Origin: Stropharia rugosoannulata
Lineage: Eukaryota; Basidiomycota; Agaricomycetes; Agaricales; Strophariaceae
NCBI GenBank assembly: GCA_028532985.1
Contig: JANCIK010000005.1
Coordinates: 1,804,501 to 1,868,500, forward strand
Length of the DNA stretch: 64,000 nucleotides
Direction of reading: 5' to 3'
A program made the translations under genes and the position numbers. The notes below the pieces were generated by a model, which was not told the DNA's origin, did no database searches, and was given only the letters and a program-made list of their open reading frames with translations. Below are positions 33,168 to 44,352 of this stretch, one piece after another; the stretch's first letter is position 1; each line of letters starts with the position of its first letter.

Positions 33168-36100
33168 TTAACCCCCCATACCCGGATTCCCATCCCCACT
33201 GCGCTTCATGAAAGACTGCATGATATCAAACGGCATACCGCCCATACCCATACCGCCCACGCCCTGCGCACCCATCCGCAGTGGCATCTGGCCCGCAGGG
33301 CCGCCCATCATCATTCCCCCCGCAGTCGCGCCCCCGCCAGGAGCGCCCTGCTGGCCCATCATGTTCAGCGCTGCGTTCATGTTCGCCGTCATCGGGTTAG
33401 CCATGCCCATGCCCATCCCACCAGGCATCCCATTAGGTGGCGTTACATGTGTACCCATCCCAAACGGCGAGCCAAGTTCCTGTCCATGGCCCATCATCTG
33501 CTGCTGCGACGGCTGCTGCTGTTGCACCTGTACCTGCTGCGCCTGCGCTTGCTGCATCTGTCGTTGTAGCACAACCAGAAGCATAGTCCGGTCAGACACC
33601 AGTCACGCCTCCCCAATGCAGACACTCACCTGCTTCGTCTTCATCATCCGATGTAATACAGCCAAGCGCGTATTTGGTTCAAGGCTGTTCAAGCTCGCGA
33701 TATGGTGCTGCGGTAGTTCTATCGGCAGTTGGGCCATCGGCATATTGTTTCGATCCAGAAGCTGTAAGGGCGCGCTCGGTGCTTTGGGCAGCTCCGGCAG
33801 ACCCGTCAGCGGGAAGAACGCAGCAACCAGATTCCTGGTGGCCATAGGCACAATGAGCACGTTATTCGACGTACTGCCTGTCGGTGTCGTCCATGCTGCA
33901 GTAGCGCACTATCCCAGAGAAAGTAAACGCAAGCACAGCAAGCAGTAAATTGTATACTCACCTTCTTGCGGCTCCCAAGCATAACCACCAGTTGCTGATA
34001 GTTCTCTTCGTTCGTCTTCGGATCCGCAACGCCCGCTGTCTGCAGCTGCACTGCACACAGCGCCGGTTGGTGGCGCTTCATCCACGGGCTCAGCTCTGTA
34101 ATGGGCATCCCGTCCGGCGTCGGCGTGAGCTGCAACACAGGCGGCCAAGTATCCGCATGACTGTTACAGTCCAGTAACTCCGCTCAGTACATCGAACAAA
34201 CTAGCAACAAGGATACGCACCATGTCTCCGGCGTGGCAGAAAGTATAGCCACGAAACATTGCAGTTCCTTCTTCCCATTCGTCCCCTTCCCGCTCCACTT
34301 CAGAGCACCCTGCCACACCTGCACATGTTGTGCCAACTTTTGCGCTGCACCCGCCGTGGGCGGCTGCTGTCCCTGCTGCATACCATCCGCGCCTTGTGGC
34401 TGGCCCGACGGACCCGCGATCCCAAATGGCTGCGTTCCCCCCGCACCCGGCGGCCCACCTGTAGGCGCAACGCTAGCCGGTATACCACCCCTCAACGGCA
34501 ACGGCGGGGCCAGTTGTCCCCCGCTCGTCATGCGATTCCGCTGCTCGAACATCTTCTGGTACTGCGCACTGAGGCTTGTCATCCCAGGCGGCGCGCCAGG
34601 AGGCATAGCCGATATACCCAGGCCTGCGAGCCCGTCGATGCTCCCCGCAGTACTCGTTGAACGCGCGTGGCCCATCGGTAGCACTGCAATAGGCGAGCTC
34701 CCCGGTGCGCCCGTGGGGGGTACGAGTGTGCTTGGGCCACCAGACGACGACCCATTCGATGACGAGACGTTCATGGTAAATGGCGAGCCAAGTTCCTGTA
34801 CATGAGGTGTCACCTGCTGGGGCGGCTGAGCAGGCGGCGACGATTGCGGTTGTTGTCCCAGTTGCTCTTGTCCTTGTCCCTGCTGAGGTGGTGAGGATTG
34901 CTGCCCTGGAGCCTGACTCGGCGACGGACCCTGCTGTCCCTGACCTTGCCCTTGCTGGGCCCTGCGAATAGCCTGCGCCTTTGCCTGCGCAAAAAGATTC
35001 GTAAACTGCAGATGCAACCCCTTCTTCGTATTCTGCTCTGCAGCAAGCGTCTCCGCGCGCTTTGTGTCGCCCTTCTCTGTCGCGTTCTTGATCTCCACCT
35101 CGAGCAGCTTGATTTGCTCCATATTTGAGCGGAACCGAAGTAACATCTCGGGCCCTCGCGCGCCCAGCACCGCGGCAATTGTCTGCAGTTGGTTGGTCGC
35201 TCCCTGACCTGGGCCAGGAGCAGGAGCGGGGGCGGCTGCAGGGCCAGGCGCGCCCTTAGGCAGCATCGCAGCAGCAGACGCTGTTTGTGCAGGGACAGAA
35301 GCAGAGGGCATACTAGCTCCTGCTGACGTGCCTACCGGCTGCGAAGGCACCGGTGGCTGGGGCTGCGTTGGCATTGATGCGGACGGGGCGACAATGGGGG
35401 CGACAGAAGGCACAATCATCTTTGACGCAGGTTTGGGAGGGGAAGGCATGGGCGCAGGCGCGGATGGAGGTACAGCAGTTGCGGTGGGTGTAGCAGGCTG
35501 CAGGCGCGGTCTCTTCGCGGTGTCTGCCGTGGCGGATTCACCAGTACGCTTGGCACCTGAGCCTGTAGATGTGAGCAGGGGCCTACGCGCGACAGGCTGG
35601 GAAGTAGGCGCACCTTTGTTATTACTATTCGGCGAGGCTCCAAACGGTGCGAGCAGGACGGTATGTGTAGGACGGACGGTGAACCAGGGTGACGCGCCGC
35701 CTGTTACGGTCTGCGAACACATGTTTACCAGTTAGTTATACCATACGCATATATTCATCAACATACGGCAGCATATAGTTCGGGGTATTTGGGCAGCTTG
35801 GGCTTTAGATTGAACGTACTGTAGTTGATGTTCCGCTGTAGTTGCATTATAAGCGCATATACTCTCATGGTGTGGAGCAGAGCAGCACCTTTTTGAGTTC
35901 CTGGGGCAGCGTGTCCCAGCTGACGTCGTCGAGGGAGTCGGATTCGTTAAACTGGGGATGAACAGAAGCGTCAGGGATGGCACTGGCGATGTGGATGAGG
36001 TGGGCGTGGATATTGCGGCCGGCGGGGGTGGCACCCGGTGGCTGGAGGAGGTCAAACAACTAAGGGGCGATGAGAACACGCAGGACAAGGGAGAGGAAGG

Positions 36101-36519
36101 GGCATACCTCGAGTGCGGCAACGATGCCCTCGAGGGCGGCCATGCCGGTGGAGCCGCCAGAGTTGGTGGAGCCGACGCCAAAGCTTGCAATGTCCTTGGC
36201 CATCTCGGACAGGACCTCCTTACAGTTGACAAAGTAGCGCTTGGCGAGGATGGGGGACGGGACGGTATTAGCGGTGGCATATGTGACAAAGGCTATTTTG
36301 AGCTGGATAAGTGGGGATGGTATTAGTTGGGGTGGGACGGGAGGCCGATGTGGGAGGGCGTACTGCGCTTGGGGAGTTTGTCTCGCTGAGGCGGCGGAGG
36401 AGATTGATACAGTACTGGTAGACGGAGTTCTGGAGCCATTCGTGAGCGATCTGGAGGGAGGACTCGACGACAAAGGCGATTGCCACCAGCTCTTGGGCCT
36501 GGGGGGGATCGAGCGACAT
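33168..36519 (-). CDS. MED25: Mediator subunit 25-like protein (VWA and PTOV-type domains)
   Basis: MED25 is a Mediator tail subunit contacted by transcription activators. The N-terminus MSLDPPQAQELVAIAFVVES begins a von Willebrand A-like domain that continues through LKIAFVTYATANTVPSPILA, STGMAALEGIVAALE and NIHAHLIHIASAIPDA to INYSTFNLKPKLPKYPELY. A long Ala/Pro/Gln-rich linker follows, with a helical stretch at about 34960-35180 (MLLRFRSNMEQIKLLEVEIK). The PTOV/ACID-like domain starts HVQVWQGALKWSGKGTNGKK and runs over several exons to LAVLHRMMKTK. The C-terminus is rich in Gln, Gly and Met (GGMGMGGMPF, then SFMKRSGDGNPGMGG). About 900 residues. The heptad QELGSPF occurs twice, with a duplicated DNA core at 33470 and 34780. 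Intron borders in the N-terminal part are approximate. Confidence 0.78.
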
Positions 36520-36624
36520 GGGCGTTGGAAAGCAACTTGCCACGCGGGCCGGACGTGATAGTTGATTGAATTCGTAAGCGACGTAGGTACAATGCTGATG
36601 TCCGTACAACAAAAAGTCTATCTA

Positions 36625-37211
36625 CTACAGAATGGTATACACAAGCGAGACAAGAGCTACAGCTGCCGCACACAGGGGCGGTTTTAGGTGGGCGGAGGAG
36701 GAGGAGGCGGTGCCGTAGATGGACTGGTAGGCACTGAAGTCAAGGATGGTGCCGGTGCCGGTGACGGAGACGGAGACGGTCTGGGGGCTGGTGGGGGTGA
36801 ATATGTCCTGGATGGCGGTGGTGACGCCGTTGATGACGGTGGTGTAGACGTAGGGTATGGGTGCGCCGGGGGTGCCTGTTGTGGGTGCGGGCTGACCGAC
36901 GGGACCCTGTTGGATCGTGGGCTGGGTGACGGGAGCGACTGTCGTCGTGCTCGATGAGGCCGTTGATGGTGCTATCAGACTCCTGCAGAGGTGTTAGGTC
37001 GAGATGGGATGGCAGTGAAAGGCAGCGCACAGGGTACTAGTGCTAGGGGCTCCATTGACGTCTGTGGTGGTGACCTCGACGATGGTGTCGCCGTTGCTGG
37101 GGCCAATCAGCCAGGGCTATGGAGGAGAGAGCATACATACGCATCTGTTGTTGTGAACGTCTGTGCATTGACGAGAAGAAGGGCGAGGAGGAGGCAGAGG
37201 AGGCGGAACAT
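36625..37211 (-). CDS. Small secreted, probably GPI-anchored, Ser/Thr-rich protein
   Basis: Function unknown. Exon 1 encodes a clear signal peptide MFRLLCLLLALLLVNAQTFT. Two introns of about 45-55 nt later the protein becomes Thr/Pro/Gly-rich (TVAPVTQPTIQQGPVGQPAP, then YVYTTVINGVTTAIQDIFTP and VSVSVTGTGTIL) and ends with a small-residue site (GTASSSSA) followed by a hydrophobic tail CAAAVALVSLVYTIL, the pattern for GPI attachment. Length is about 150 residues. It should sit on the plasma membrane or in the cell wall, O-glycosylated. It is divergent from OLA1 over a 178-bp gap. The sequence is GC-rich, so other long frames overlap it, but only this one has signal peptide and anchor in order. 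Confidence 0.7.
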
Positions 37212-37389
37212 GGGACAGAGTGGGGTGGACAACGTGACGTCGGGGAGGACATGGGCTGTTTGCCCGTGTTTACCGATCTATTTTTCCTTTTCGACGATGG
37301 CGGGCGTGACGAGGCTTGGGCGGGGTTATCTAAATCTCTCCTTCCATCGATATCTCTCCACTTCCCCTCCCCTTTTCGCCAAAAAGAAA

Positions 37390-38868
37390 ATGCCGCCAAA
37401 AAAGGCGCCCGCAGCTGAGAAAAAGACCCTCCTCGGTCGTCCAAGCAACAACTTGAAGATCGGCATCGTAGGTTTGTTCTCCCTCTTCTCCTCCAACGCC
37501 CGTCTTCACATCTCCCATTCAGGTCTCCCCAACGTCGGCAAATCATCCTTCTTCAATGTCCTCTCCGAGACCGGTGCGTTAACCCATATCCTATTCGCAC
37601 CATCTTCTTACCCTTCCCAGATCTCGGAAAGGCTGCCAACTTTCCCTATGCCACTATAAACCCAGAAGAAGCGCGCATCCCCGTTCCCGATCAGCGCTTT
37701 GACTGGCTCTGCAGCATCTACAAGCCTGCCTCCCGCGTCCCCGCTTTCCTCACCTGCATCGACATTGCCGGCCTCACCGCTGTACGTCCCATCCTATTTT
37801 TCACAAGCACGTCCCCGCTCACCCCCGCCAGGGTGCCTCCACAGGTGCTGGCCTCGGAAACTCTTTCCTTTCCCACGTCCGCTCCGTCGATGGTATCTTC
37901 CAGGTCGTTCGTGCCTTCGATGATGCAGAGGTCATCCACGTAGAGGGCGACGTCAACCCCCTCCGCGACATGGACATCATCCAGACCGAGCTCCGCCTCA
38001 AGGACATCGAGTGGGTAGAGAAGCACCTCGACAACCTCAAAAAGACCGGGCGCAACCTCGGCAGCTCAAGTCTCGCTGACAAGGCAAAGAAGGAGGAAAT
38101 CGTACGTCCCATCACTCTTTTCTCTCCTTCCTCTCACCTAACCATCCCTCAGGCGATCGTCGAAAAAGTCCTCAAGACCCTCACCGTCGACAGCAAAGAC
38201 GTCCGCAAGGCCGAGTGGACGAACAAGGAGATCGACGTCGTCAACTCTCTCCAGCTCCTCACCGCCAAGCCCGTCACCTACCTCGTCAACCTGTCAGAAC
38301 GCGACTATGTTCGCAAAAAGAACAAATGGCTGCCCAAGATCAAGGCCTGGATCGACGAGAACAACACCGGTGACCCCCTCATCCCCTTCTCCGTTGCCCT
38401 CGAAGAGCGTCTCTCCCACCTCAGCGAGGACGAGCGCAAGGCCGAGGAGGAGAGCATCGGTGCTACCAGTGCCCTGCCCAAGATCACCCAGGCCGGTTAC
38501 TCCAGCTTGGACCTCATCCGCTACTTCACCTGCGGTCCTGACGAGGTTCGCGCATGGACAATCCGCAAGGGTACCAAGGCTCCGCAGGCTGCCGGTGTCA
38601 TCCAGTACGTCTACCTTTCACGCCGATTAACACATCCTGACGGCTTGCACAGCACGGACTTTGAGAACAAATTCGTATGTGGTGAGATCATGTCGTATGA
38701 GGACCTCAAGGAGTACGGCAGCGAAGCCGCTGTCAAGTCTGCTGGCAAGCTGCGACAGCAAGGCAAGCCCTACGAGAGTACGTCCCTTTCTCTTGACCTC
38801 TTTGTATCATCGCTCATGGTTTTGCAGTGATCGATGGTGATATCGCCTACTGGAAAGCAGGCGGCTAA
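37390..38868 (+). CDS. OLA1: Obg-like ATPase 1 (YchF family)
   Basis: OLA1 is a P-loop NTPase of the Obg/YchF family that prefers ATP and associates with ribosomes and proteasomes. The start [20 protein letters not shown] leads to IGIVG, an intron, then [16 protein letters not shown] (G1). The next segments are [18 protein letters not shown] (switch I), DIAGL (G3) and the [20 protein letters not shown] loop, with [12 protein letters not shown] near the specificity region (NLSE in place of NKxD, as in this family). A helical insert and the C-terminal TGS domain follow ([20 protein letters not shown], then [19 protein letters not shown]). It ends YWKAGG. Six introns of about 50 nt. Length close to the usual 394 residues. 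Confidence 0.94.
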
Positions 38869-38945
38869 TTTAGCTAGAGTAGTACCAAATGCAATAATAC
38901 ATATCTATTGGGAATGATAGAAGTGAATAGAATACAATGTAGAAA

Positions 38946-39811
38946 TTACCACCGCCTGCGGTCGCGGTCGTCGCGCGGGTTGTCCCTCTGGGTATTTCGC
39001 TCCCACTGCAGACGGTGTCGCTCTCTTTCTCGTTCCCTTTCCCGCTCATCGTAGTCCCGCTCGCCTCTGGCATGCCTGTCGTCATCCCTGGCATCAGAGT
39101 ACCTCCGCGCACGCACAGGTGTCCGGCTACGACTCCGACTGCGGCTTACGCTGCGCGGCCTGTCTGTGACTCTACGCACAGGAGAGAGGGAGCGCGACGA
39201 GCGACGGCGCGGTCTATCGTCTACGTCCGGCGAGTCCCGCGCACCGCCCTTCTTAAGACGCTTGAGTTCCTTCTTTGCGCGCTTTTCTTCTTTCTTGGCC
39301 TCTTTCAAGCGCCGCCGTTCCTCCTTCTCTGCTTTGCGCGCCGCGGCGTCCGGGTCGAGGTCGGTGTACTTGTTCGCAGAGTTAGAGGTGGACGCGATCG
39401 GTACAGCGTTGGCTCCGCTCGAGGTAGCACCTGCGGCCTTGGCACCCGGTTTTGCGGGCTCGTAGCCTCTGGATACGTCATGTTATTATAACAGTTGTGC
39501 AAAGACAGCAACTAAACGCACAGTGCAGCGGCGAGGGCCTCGGCTTCGAGCTCCTTGATCTTTCTGATCTCCTCAGCCTTTTCTGCAGCATCGTCCTTCT
39601 TGTCGCGGTTGTACCAGTGTACGTCCTTGTTCTTCTGCCAGCGCCCTGTTGGTGCATTGATGCTATGGCCGAGATAATTCTGCAGAACATCAGGACCAGG
39701 ATGTGAATAAACGAGCAGGATGCATACCTCTCTGTCCTTGTCAGCGGAGACGTCTGCCCATTTGAACTCTGCCTGACCGCCGCGGGTGCCTCCGCGTACT
39801 GGCTCGAACAT
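38946..39811 (-). CDS. MMTAG-domain protein with an SR/RE-rich tail
   Basis: Similar at its N-terminus to the multiple myeloma tumour-associated protein 2 domain: MFEPVRGGTRGGQAEFKWAD, then after an intron NYLGHSINAPTGRWQKNKDV and HWYNRDKKDD. A charged helical region (EKAEEIRKIKELEAEALAAA) is followed by a lysine-rich segment and a tail of Arg-Ser and Arg-Glu/Asp dipeptides (RSVSRSRSRSRTPV, ERERERERERH) ending RDRRRW. RS/RE tails are usual in nuclear RNA-processing proteins, so a splicing-related role is plausible but not shown. Two introns are clear. About 250 residues. Divergent from the next gene over 97 bp. Confidence 0.8.
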
Positions 39812-39908
39812 GGTGGGATGTGGAGAGAGAGATGTGCAAACAAGGGCAAGCAGGGCGCGTAGTCACGGGGTGTTGGGTAACGGTGTGACAGGGCTCTTGT
39901 TCTGCACC
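39812..39908. promoter_or_regulatory. 97-bp divergent promoter
   Basis: This gap separates the start codons of the MMTAG-domain gene (-) and the large disordered protein gene (+). No TATA box is visible. The two genes probably share core-promoter elements. Confidence 0.5.
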
Positions 39909-42900
39909 ATGGCCCGCCGACGGACGCAGCAGGCGACCGCGGCGCCCCCGCCCCACAGCATTCTCACAGGCGTCCTCTCCTTCGTCTCCCGTGAATTCGA
40001 GTCCTTTGTCGCTTCCGCAACAGGCGCAGTACGTCCCCCGCTACCTCACCGCCCCCCATGCTGACCGTCCTTTTTCCATTCCAGCGGGAGCGCGAGCCAG
40101 AAGACGACTATCCATCCTCAGACGACAACGACGACGACGATGATGATGATGATGAAGAGGACCACCGTCGCCGGAGACGGCGCGCACGGGACCATTCGCC
40201 GCCGCGTAAACGCTCGCGCCGCGCGTCACGGTCCACGCGGCGGCGCAGCCCATCACCGCCCTCCTCCTCGCCCTCCCCGCCGCGCAAGCACACCAAGCAG
40301 CGCTCACCCTCGCCCCACTCCGCCGACGAAATGCCTCCCCCACCTCTTCCCCCACAGCCAGACGACCCCGCGCCGCCCCCCGACGCGCCCCCGCTCTCGC
40401 TTGCGCGTATCCTTAAGCGCCGGGCGTCGTTTACGATGCCAGGCGCCTTCTCGCCCCGCTCGCCCTCCATGCAGCCAGAAGAGCGGCTACCCGCTCATGT
40501 CCGCTTCACCTCGCGTCTGCGCGAGTCCCCCTCGCCCTCTGCCTCGTCCGCGCCTCCCCCACCCGACTCATCCAGGCAGAGCTCAGAGCACGACGCGCCG
40601 GGTGGCGATGGTGGCTCTCACCACTCCTCGCCTCCCACCACCCCGCGGCGCAAGTCCGCAGTTCTGGCCGCCGCCGACAAATTTCATGTCAGCCCCGGCG
40701 ACGCGGGGCCTGCCCTCCTCCTGCCCAGCCCGCACCATGCATCGCCTAGAGTTGACAAAGGCAAGGCGCGTGCGGATGCAGAATACTATGAGGATCACGT
40801 TGGGGACACCTCTGGGATGATCCGCGTGCGCGGGAAGGAGCAGGAGCTCGTCGCTGCCCGGGAAGAGCTGGACAGGAACGAGCGCAGGCTCGATAGAGGC
40901 CACGAGGACGACGATGCCGGCGAGACCTCGATGATTGTACAGATCGAACGTGCCCGAGACAGCGATCGCGAGCGCATCCGCATGCTTGAGGAGGAGATCG
41001 CGCGGCTCAAGCAAGAGGTTTTCTTTGTCTTTTCCTCCTCCCGACTTTCACTAACAATCCCTACAGCTCTCTAAACGATCGGGGCCTTATCCTCCCCCGC
41101 CTCCGCCTCCCCCGCCACCCTTCCCTTTCCCACTGAAAAACATCATCCCCATGCCCGCCGAGTCAGACGACCCACACCTATTCGCCTCAGCGCGTGCCCA
41201 ACTCAAACAAGCGCCCCTGCCAGTCGAGAAGCCCATAGTAGCCCTGCGCCGGCCAGGTATCGCCTCCATCGGGCTCGGCATGGCACCAGATAAAATGGCA
41301 GCCTTCCTCACTGAGATGAAGACCGTGCGTCTGCGCAAGACCGGCTCGTTCCCAGAGGACCATGCTGCTAAAAGTGTCGATCACGGCGGGGCTGCCAACG
41401 CCACTTTCACAGCGCCCACGCCCCCCAGCCGCATTGCTCAGCTTCCCCCGCGCCGTTCGCTATCTCTCACCCGCCCACCGCTCGGCCTTGGCCTGGGCGC
41501 AGATGTTGCACCGTCACGGGGGGACAATGTGTCCCTTGCAGACTGGGAAGCGCTGCGCGAGGAGGTGCATGAGGAGGCCGATGAGCGCGTGCGCACGGGA
41601 GACAAAAGGAAGCGCGACGAGGGTGTGTATTCTGAAGAGATGCGTAAGTCATTTCCTTCTCACCCATCCACGTATCTAACCCACTCATAACCGATTTACA
41701 GGAGGTACAAGAAAGCGACCAACACCCACGAACATAACTGGCACCTCTGCTCACTCCAGCTTCGCCAGTACGGTATCCGTCTCGTCCGCGCAGAGCCCGC
41801 CCGCCTCGATACCTCAGTCATCGAATTCAAGCCTTCAATCACAAAGTACCATCACCTCTCTTTCCGCAAAACGTGGCGAAGCATCCATTCGACAAACACC
41901 TTCGATCACATCCGCGCCAACACCTTCTCTCTGTTCCGACAATGACCCGGAACCTGAGCCCAACCACAATGACTACTCGCACATGGACTCCTACGCGCGA
42001 TCGCTAGACGATGACGATGCCCACCCACTGACGCCGCCGCTCGACGTCGGCTCGGTGTCGATGTCGTATGCGGGCCCATCGCGCGCGTTCTACCGCTTCA
42101 AGGGCACAGGCGAGCCCGCGGCAGCGGAACGCAGCATGCGCGGGCTCAAACGGCGCGACGTGCAGGGCGAGGGAGATATGTCAGTGGGGAATATCTCGCT
42201 TGGGATTGTGTCAGCGTCGGCACCGCCGGGTGGGCGGGGTGCTGCTGGTACGGCTCTACAGAGGGCGATAAGGTCGCGCACGGCGCCGAGTGGGATTCCA
42301 AAGCTTGCGCGTCGCGCTCCTGTGCCTGAATCACAGGAAAGGGGCGAGTATATGCCTCAGACGCAGTCACAGGACGAAAGGCGCCCCCACCCTCGATCAC
42401 CATCGCCGACACACACCACCACTGGTGGCGCGTCTACTCAACAACGCTACTCTGGGGGGTCCACCGAGGTCAATGGTCACACAGACACGCGCGACAACCA
42501 CGAAGCAGAAGACAACGCCGATGATGACGATGCCGACATGCACTCTACCTCATTTATCCACACTCAAGAATCCGCACCGCCGCGGAGCAACATCTCAATA
42601 TTTGACCGGCGTCTGCCGTCGTCCCCTCTCCCCGGACGCTCGCCCCGCCGCCCACGACTACCTTCGCGCGGGAGCGCATCAGCGACGCGCATCCCGTCTA
42701 TTGGTCGTAGTGCATCATCATCGAATGGACAGCGCCCCGCGACATCGACCCCAGCCGCGCAGAACGCGCGCGTACCCATTGGCCCGCCCGGCCGCACTCC
42801 AGGCGTGCGGCGCAAATCAGCAGCGGCCTCGGCCTCGCAAATGGATGGGGACGAGCACGCATCTGCATCCACATCCGCACCAGCGCCAACACCCAATTCG

Positions 42901-43629
42901 AGACCATCTTCCTCTTCCCGAACCCGTACAGCCCCAGCCGCTGCGCCGGCCCCAGCACAGTCGTCCTCCCCAGCCCCAGCCACGCGCACGAGAACCCGCG
43001 CTGCACCCCTCGCGCGGCGTCTGACACTCGACGACGAGCTGCGCAGTGCAGTGCCCTTCCTGCACACTACAGTAGAGGACGAGCCGTCAGACGAGGAAGA
43101 CGGCGGGGCAGGCGCAGAGCACCATGACCCTGGCACTGCATACATGGCTGCAGTCGCACAGGAGGCGCACCTCGAGGAGGAGGTGCACTACGCGCAGGCC
43201 GCAGGGCACTACGAGCGTGCCCAGGCGCTCGCGCGGCGTGCGCTATACAAGAATTCGTCGCCGCGGCCCGCACAGCGCGCCCAGGCGCCCAATCGCGTGG
43301 AAGACCACGGTACGGGCGAGGAGGGGGACGGTGACGGTGGCGCTGGCATGGAAAACGGAGTGCTTCTTGGCGTTGGGACGCGGAGCAAGCGGCGCGGGTT
43401 CCTCGCGCGCGGAGGGGCAGGCGGGTGGCCTGTGTTCATGGGCGTCGGGTACGTGCAAGACGCCGAAGATGAGGATGCGAACGAAGAAGGAGAGGGTAGG
43501 GAGTACAGAGACGTGCATCAGGACTATGACTACAGCGAAGAGCACGACGCAGCCGGGGACGGAGACGACGACGACGAATACGTCCCATCTCCCGAGCCCA
43601 AGAAGCGGCGGAAGAGTCGGCGCAGTTGA
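39909..43629 (+). CDS. Very long intrinsically disordered protein with acidic, poly-Pro and Arg-rich parts
   Basis: I do not recognise a family. The start MARRRTQQATAAPPPHSILT leads to a possible amphipathic helix (GVLSFVSREFESFVASATGA). After an intron comes an acidic run (DDNDDDDDDDDEED) and a basic RRRRRARDHSPPRKRSRR stretch that could be a nuclear localisation signal. A helical region near 40820-41020 ends in LEEEIARLKQE; after the next intron there is a run of prolines at about 41090-41130 followed by AFLTEMKTVRLRKTG, which loosely resembles an actin-binding WH2 motif. The C-terminal half is Ser/Pro/Ala-rich with several acidic patches and ends EPKKRRKSRRS. About 1,170 residues, few introns. 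The DNA is markedly GC-rich, so many overlapping shadow frames exist. Confidence 0.72.
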
Positions 43630-43966
43630 TTTAGTTAGCACTGGCGCTGTGGGTGCATGTTCTACACAATTTCTTTCTTGTATATCCTTCTTGATCTGTT
43701 CCTTTATCATATCTATTCCTATTACTCTCCATCTTGCTCTGTCGATTGTTCTTTATCGTATGTTGTCTTTGTCCGTACATGATTTCCCTCCCGCTCCCTG
43801 TGCCCTTACCATCCCAGAATAATTCGTGGGCAGACTCTCACGACTCCGAAATTTCCGTGAAGAAGAACGCGGTATTGTACACTTTGTGCGCAATGCATAA
43901 TACATATTAGAGTCGTACAAATATGAATATAACTCCTCCCTTCCTTAGCCTCTTTCAGCAGAGAAT

Positions 43967-44352
43967 TCACCGCTTGATGCCATTTGTCACGGCGTCGCTG
44001 ACGTCGGACGAGTTCATGAGAGTGTCTGTCCCACTTCGTCCCTTTCCTTGGCTCGCTAGAGGTACATACGCCGATCAACAAGGCAAGCTAAAGGAGAAGA
44101 TAAGATAAACCCACTGTGCACGGCCGCCCGGCCTTCGTTTTGCTTGACGTCTTTTGCCTGGAAATACATGTATCCTAGGACAGCCGCGACACCGACACCG
44201 CCTGCCACAGCCTGGTTGACGCACGTCATTCCATCTTTCAGCCTCTATCACATACGCAAAGGGGTAAAGCGGCCACGCACCATCGTCGATCCCCTACTGC
44301 CCATGTTGCGTCCTGCTCCAGGGAGAGGTCCCGCTCCTGCAGAAGATGGCAT
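43967..44352 (-). CDS. Small single-pass membrane protein, unknown
   Basis: A three-exon reading gives about 95 residues: MPSSAGAGPLPGAGRNMGSR at the start, an intron with donor GTGCGTGG, then MTCVNQAVAGGVGVAAVLGY and MYFQAKDVKQNEGRAAVHSG, a second intron, and DTLMNSSDVSDAVTNGIKR at the end. The stretch AVAGGVGVAAVLGYMYF is a likely membrane helix with a small-residue face. The short length, glycine-rich start and single helix suggest a mitochondrial inner-membrane or similar small protein, which is inference. The acceptor of the last intron could be either of two nearby AGs; the one chosen (GCGAG) keeps the frame to the stop at 43967. Confidence 0.45.

Noticed and set aside
33208..33948. Long + strand open frame of 246 codons, rich in Pro, Cys and Ile
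   Set aside because: It is the shadow of the MED25-like gene's Gln/Gly/Met-rich exons on the other strand and has no independent features.
42290..43145. Several long overlapping frames on both strands
   Set aside because: GC-rich codon bias of the large disordered protein creates open shadow frames; none has splice support or a recognisable domain.
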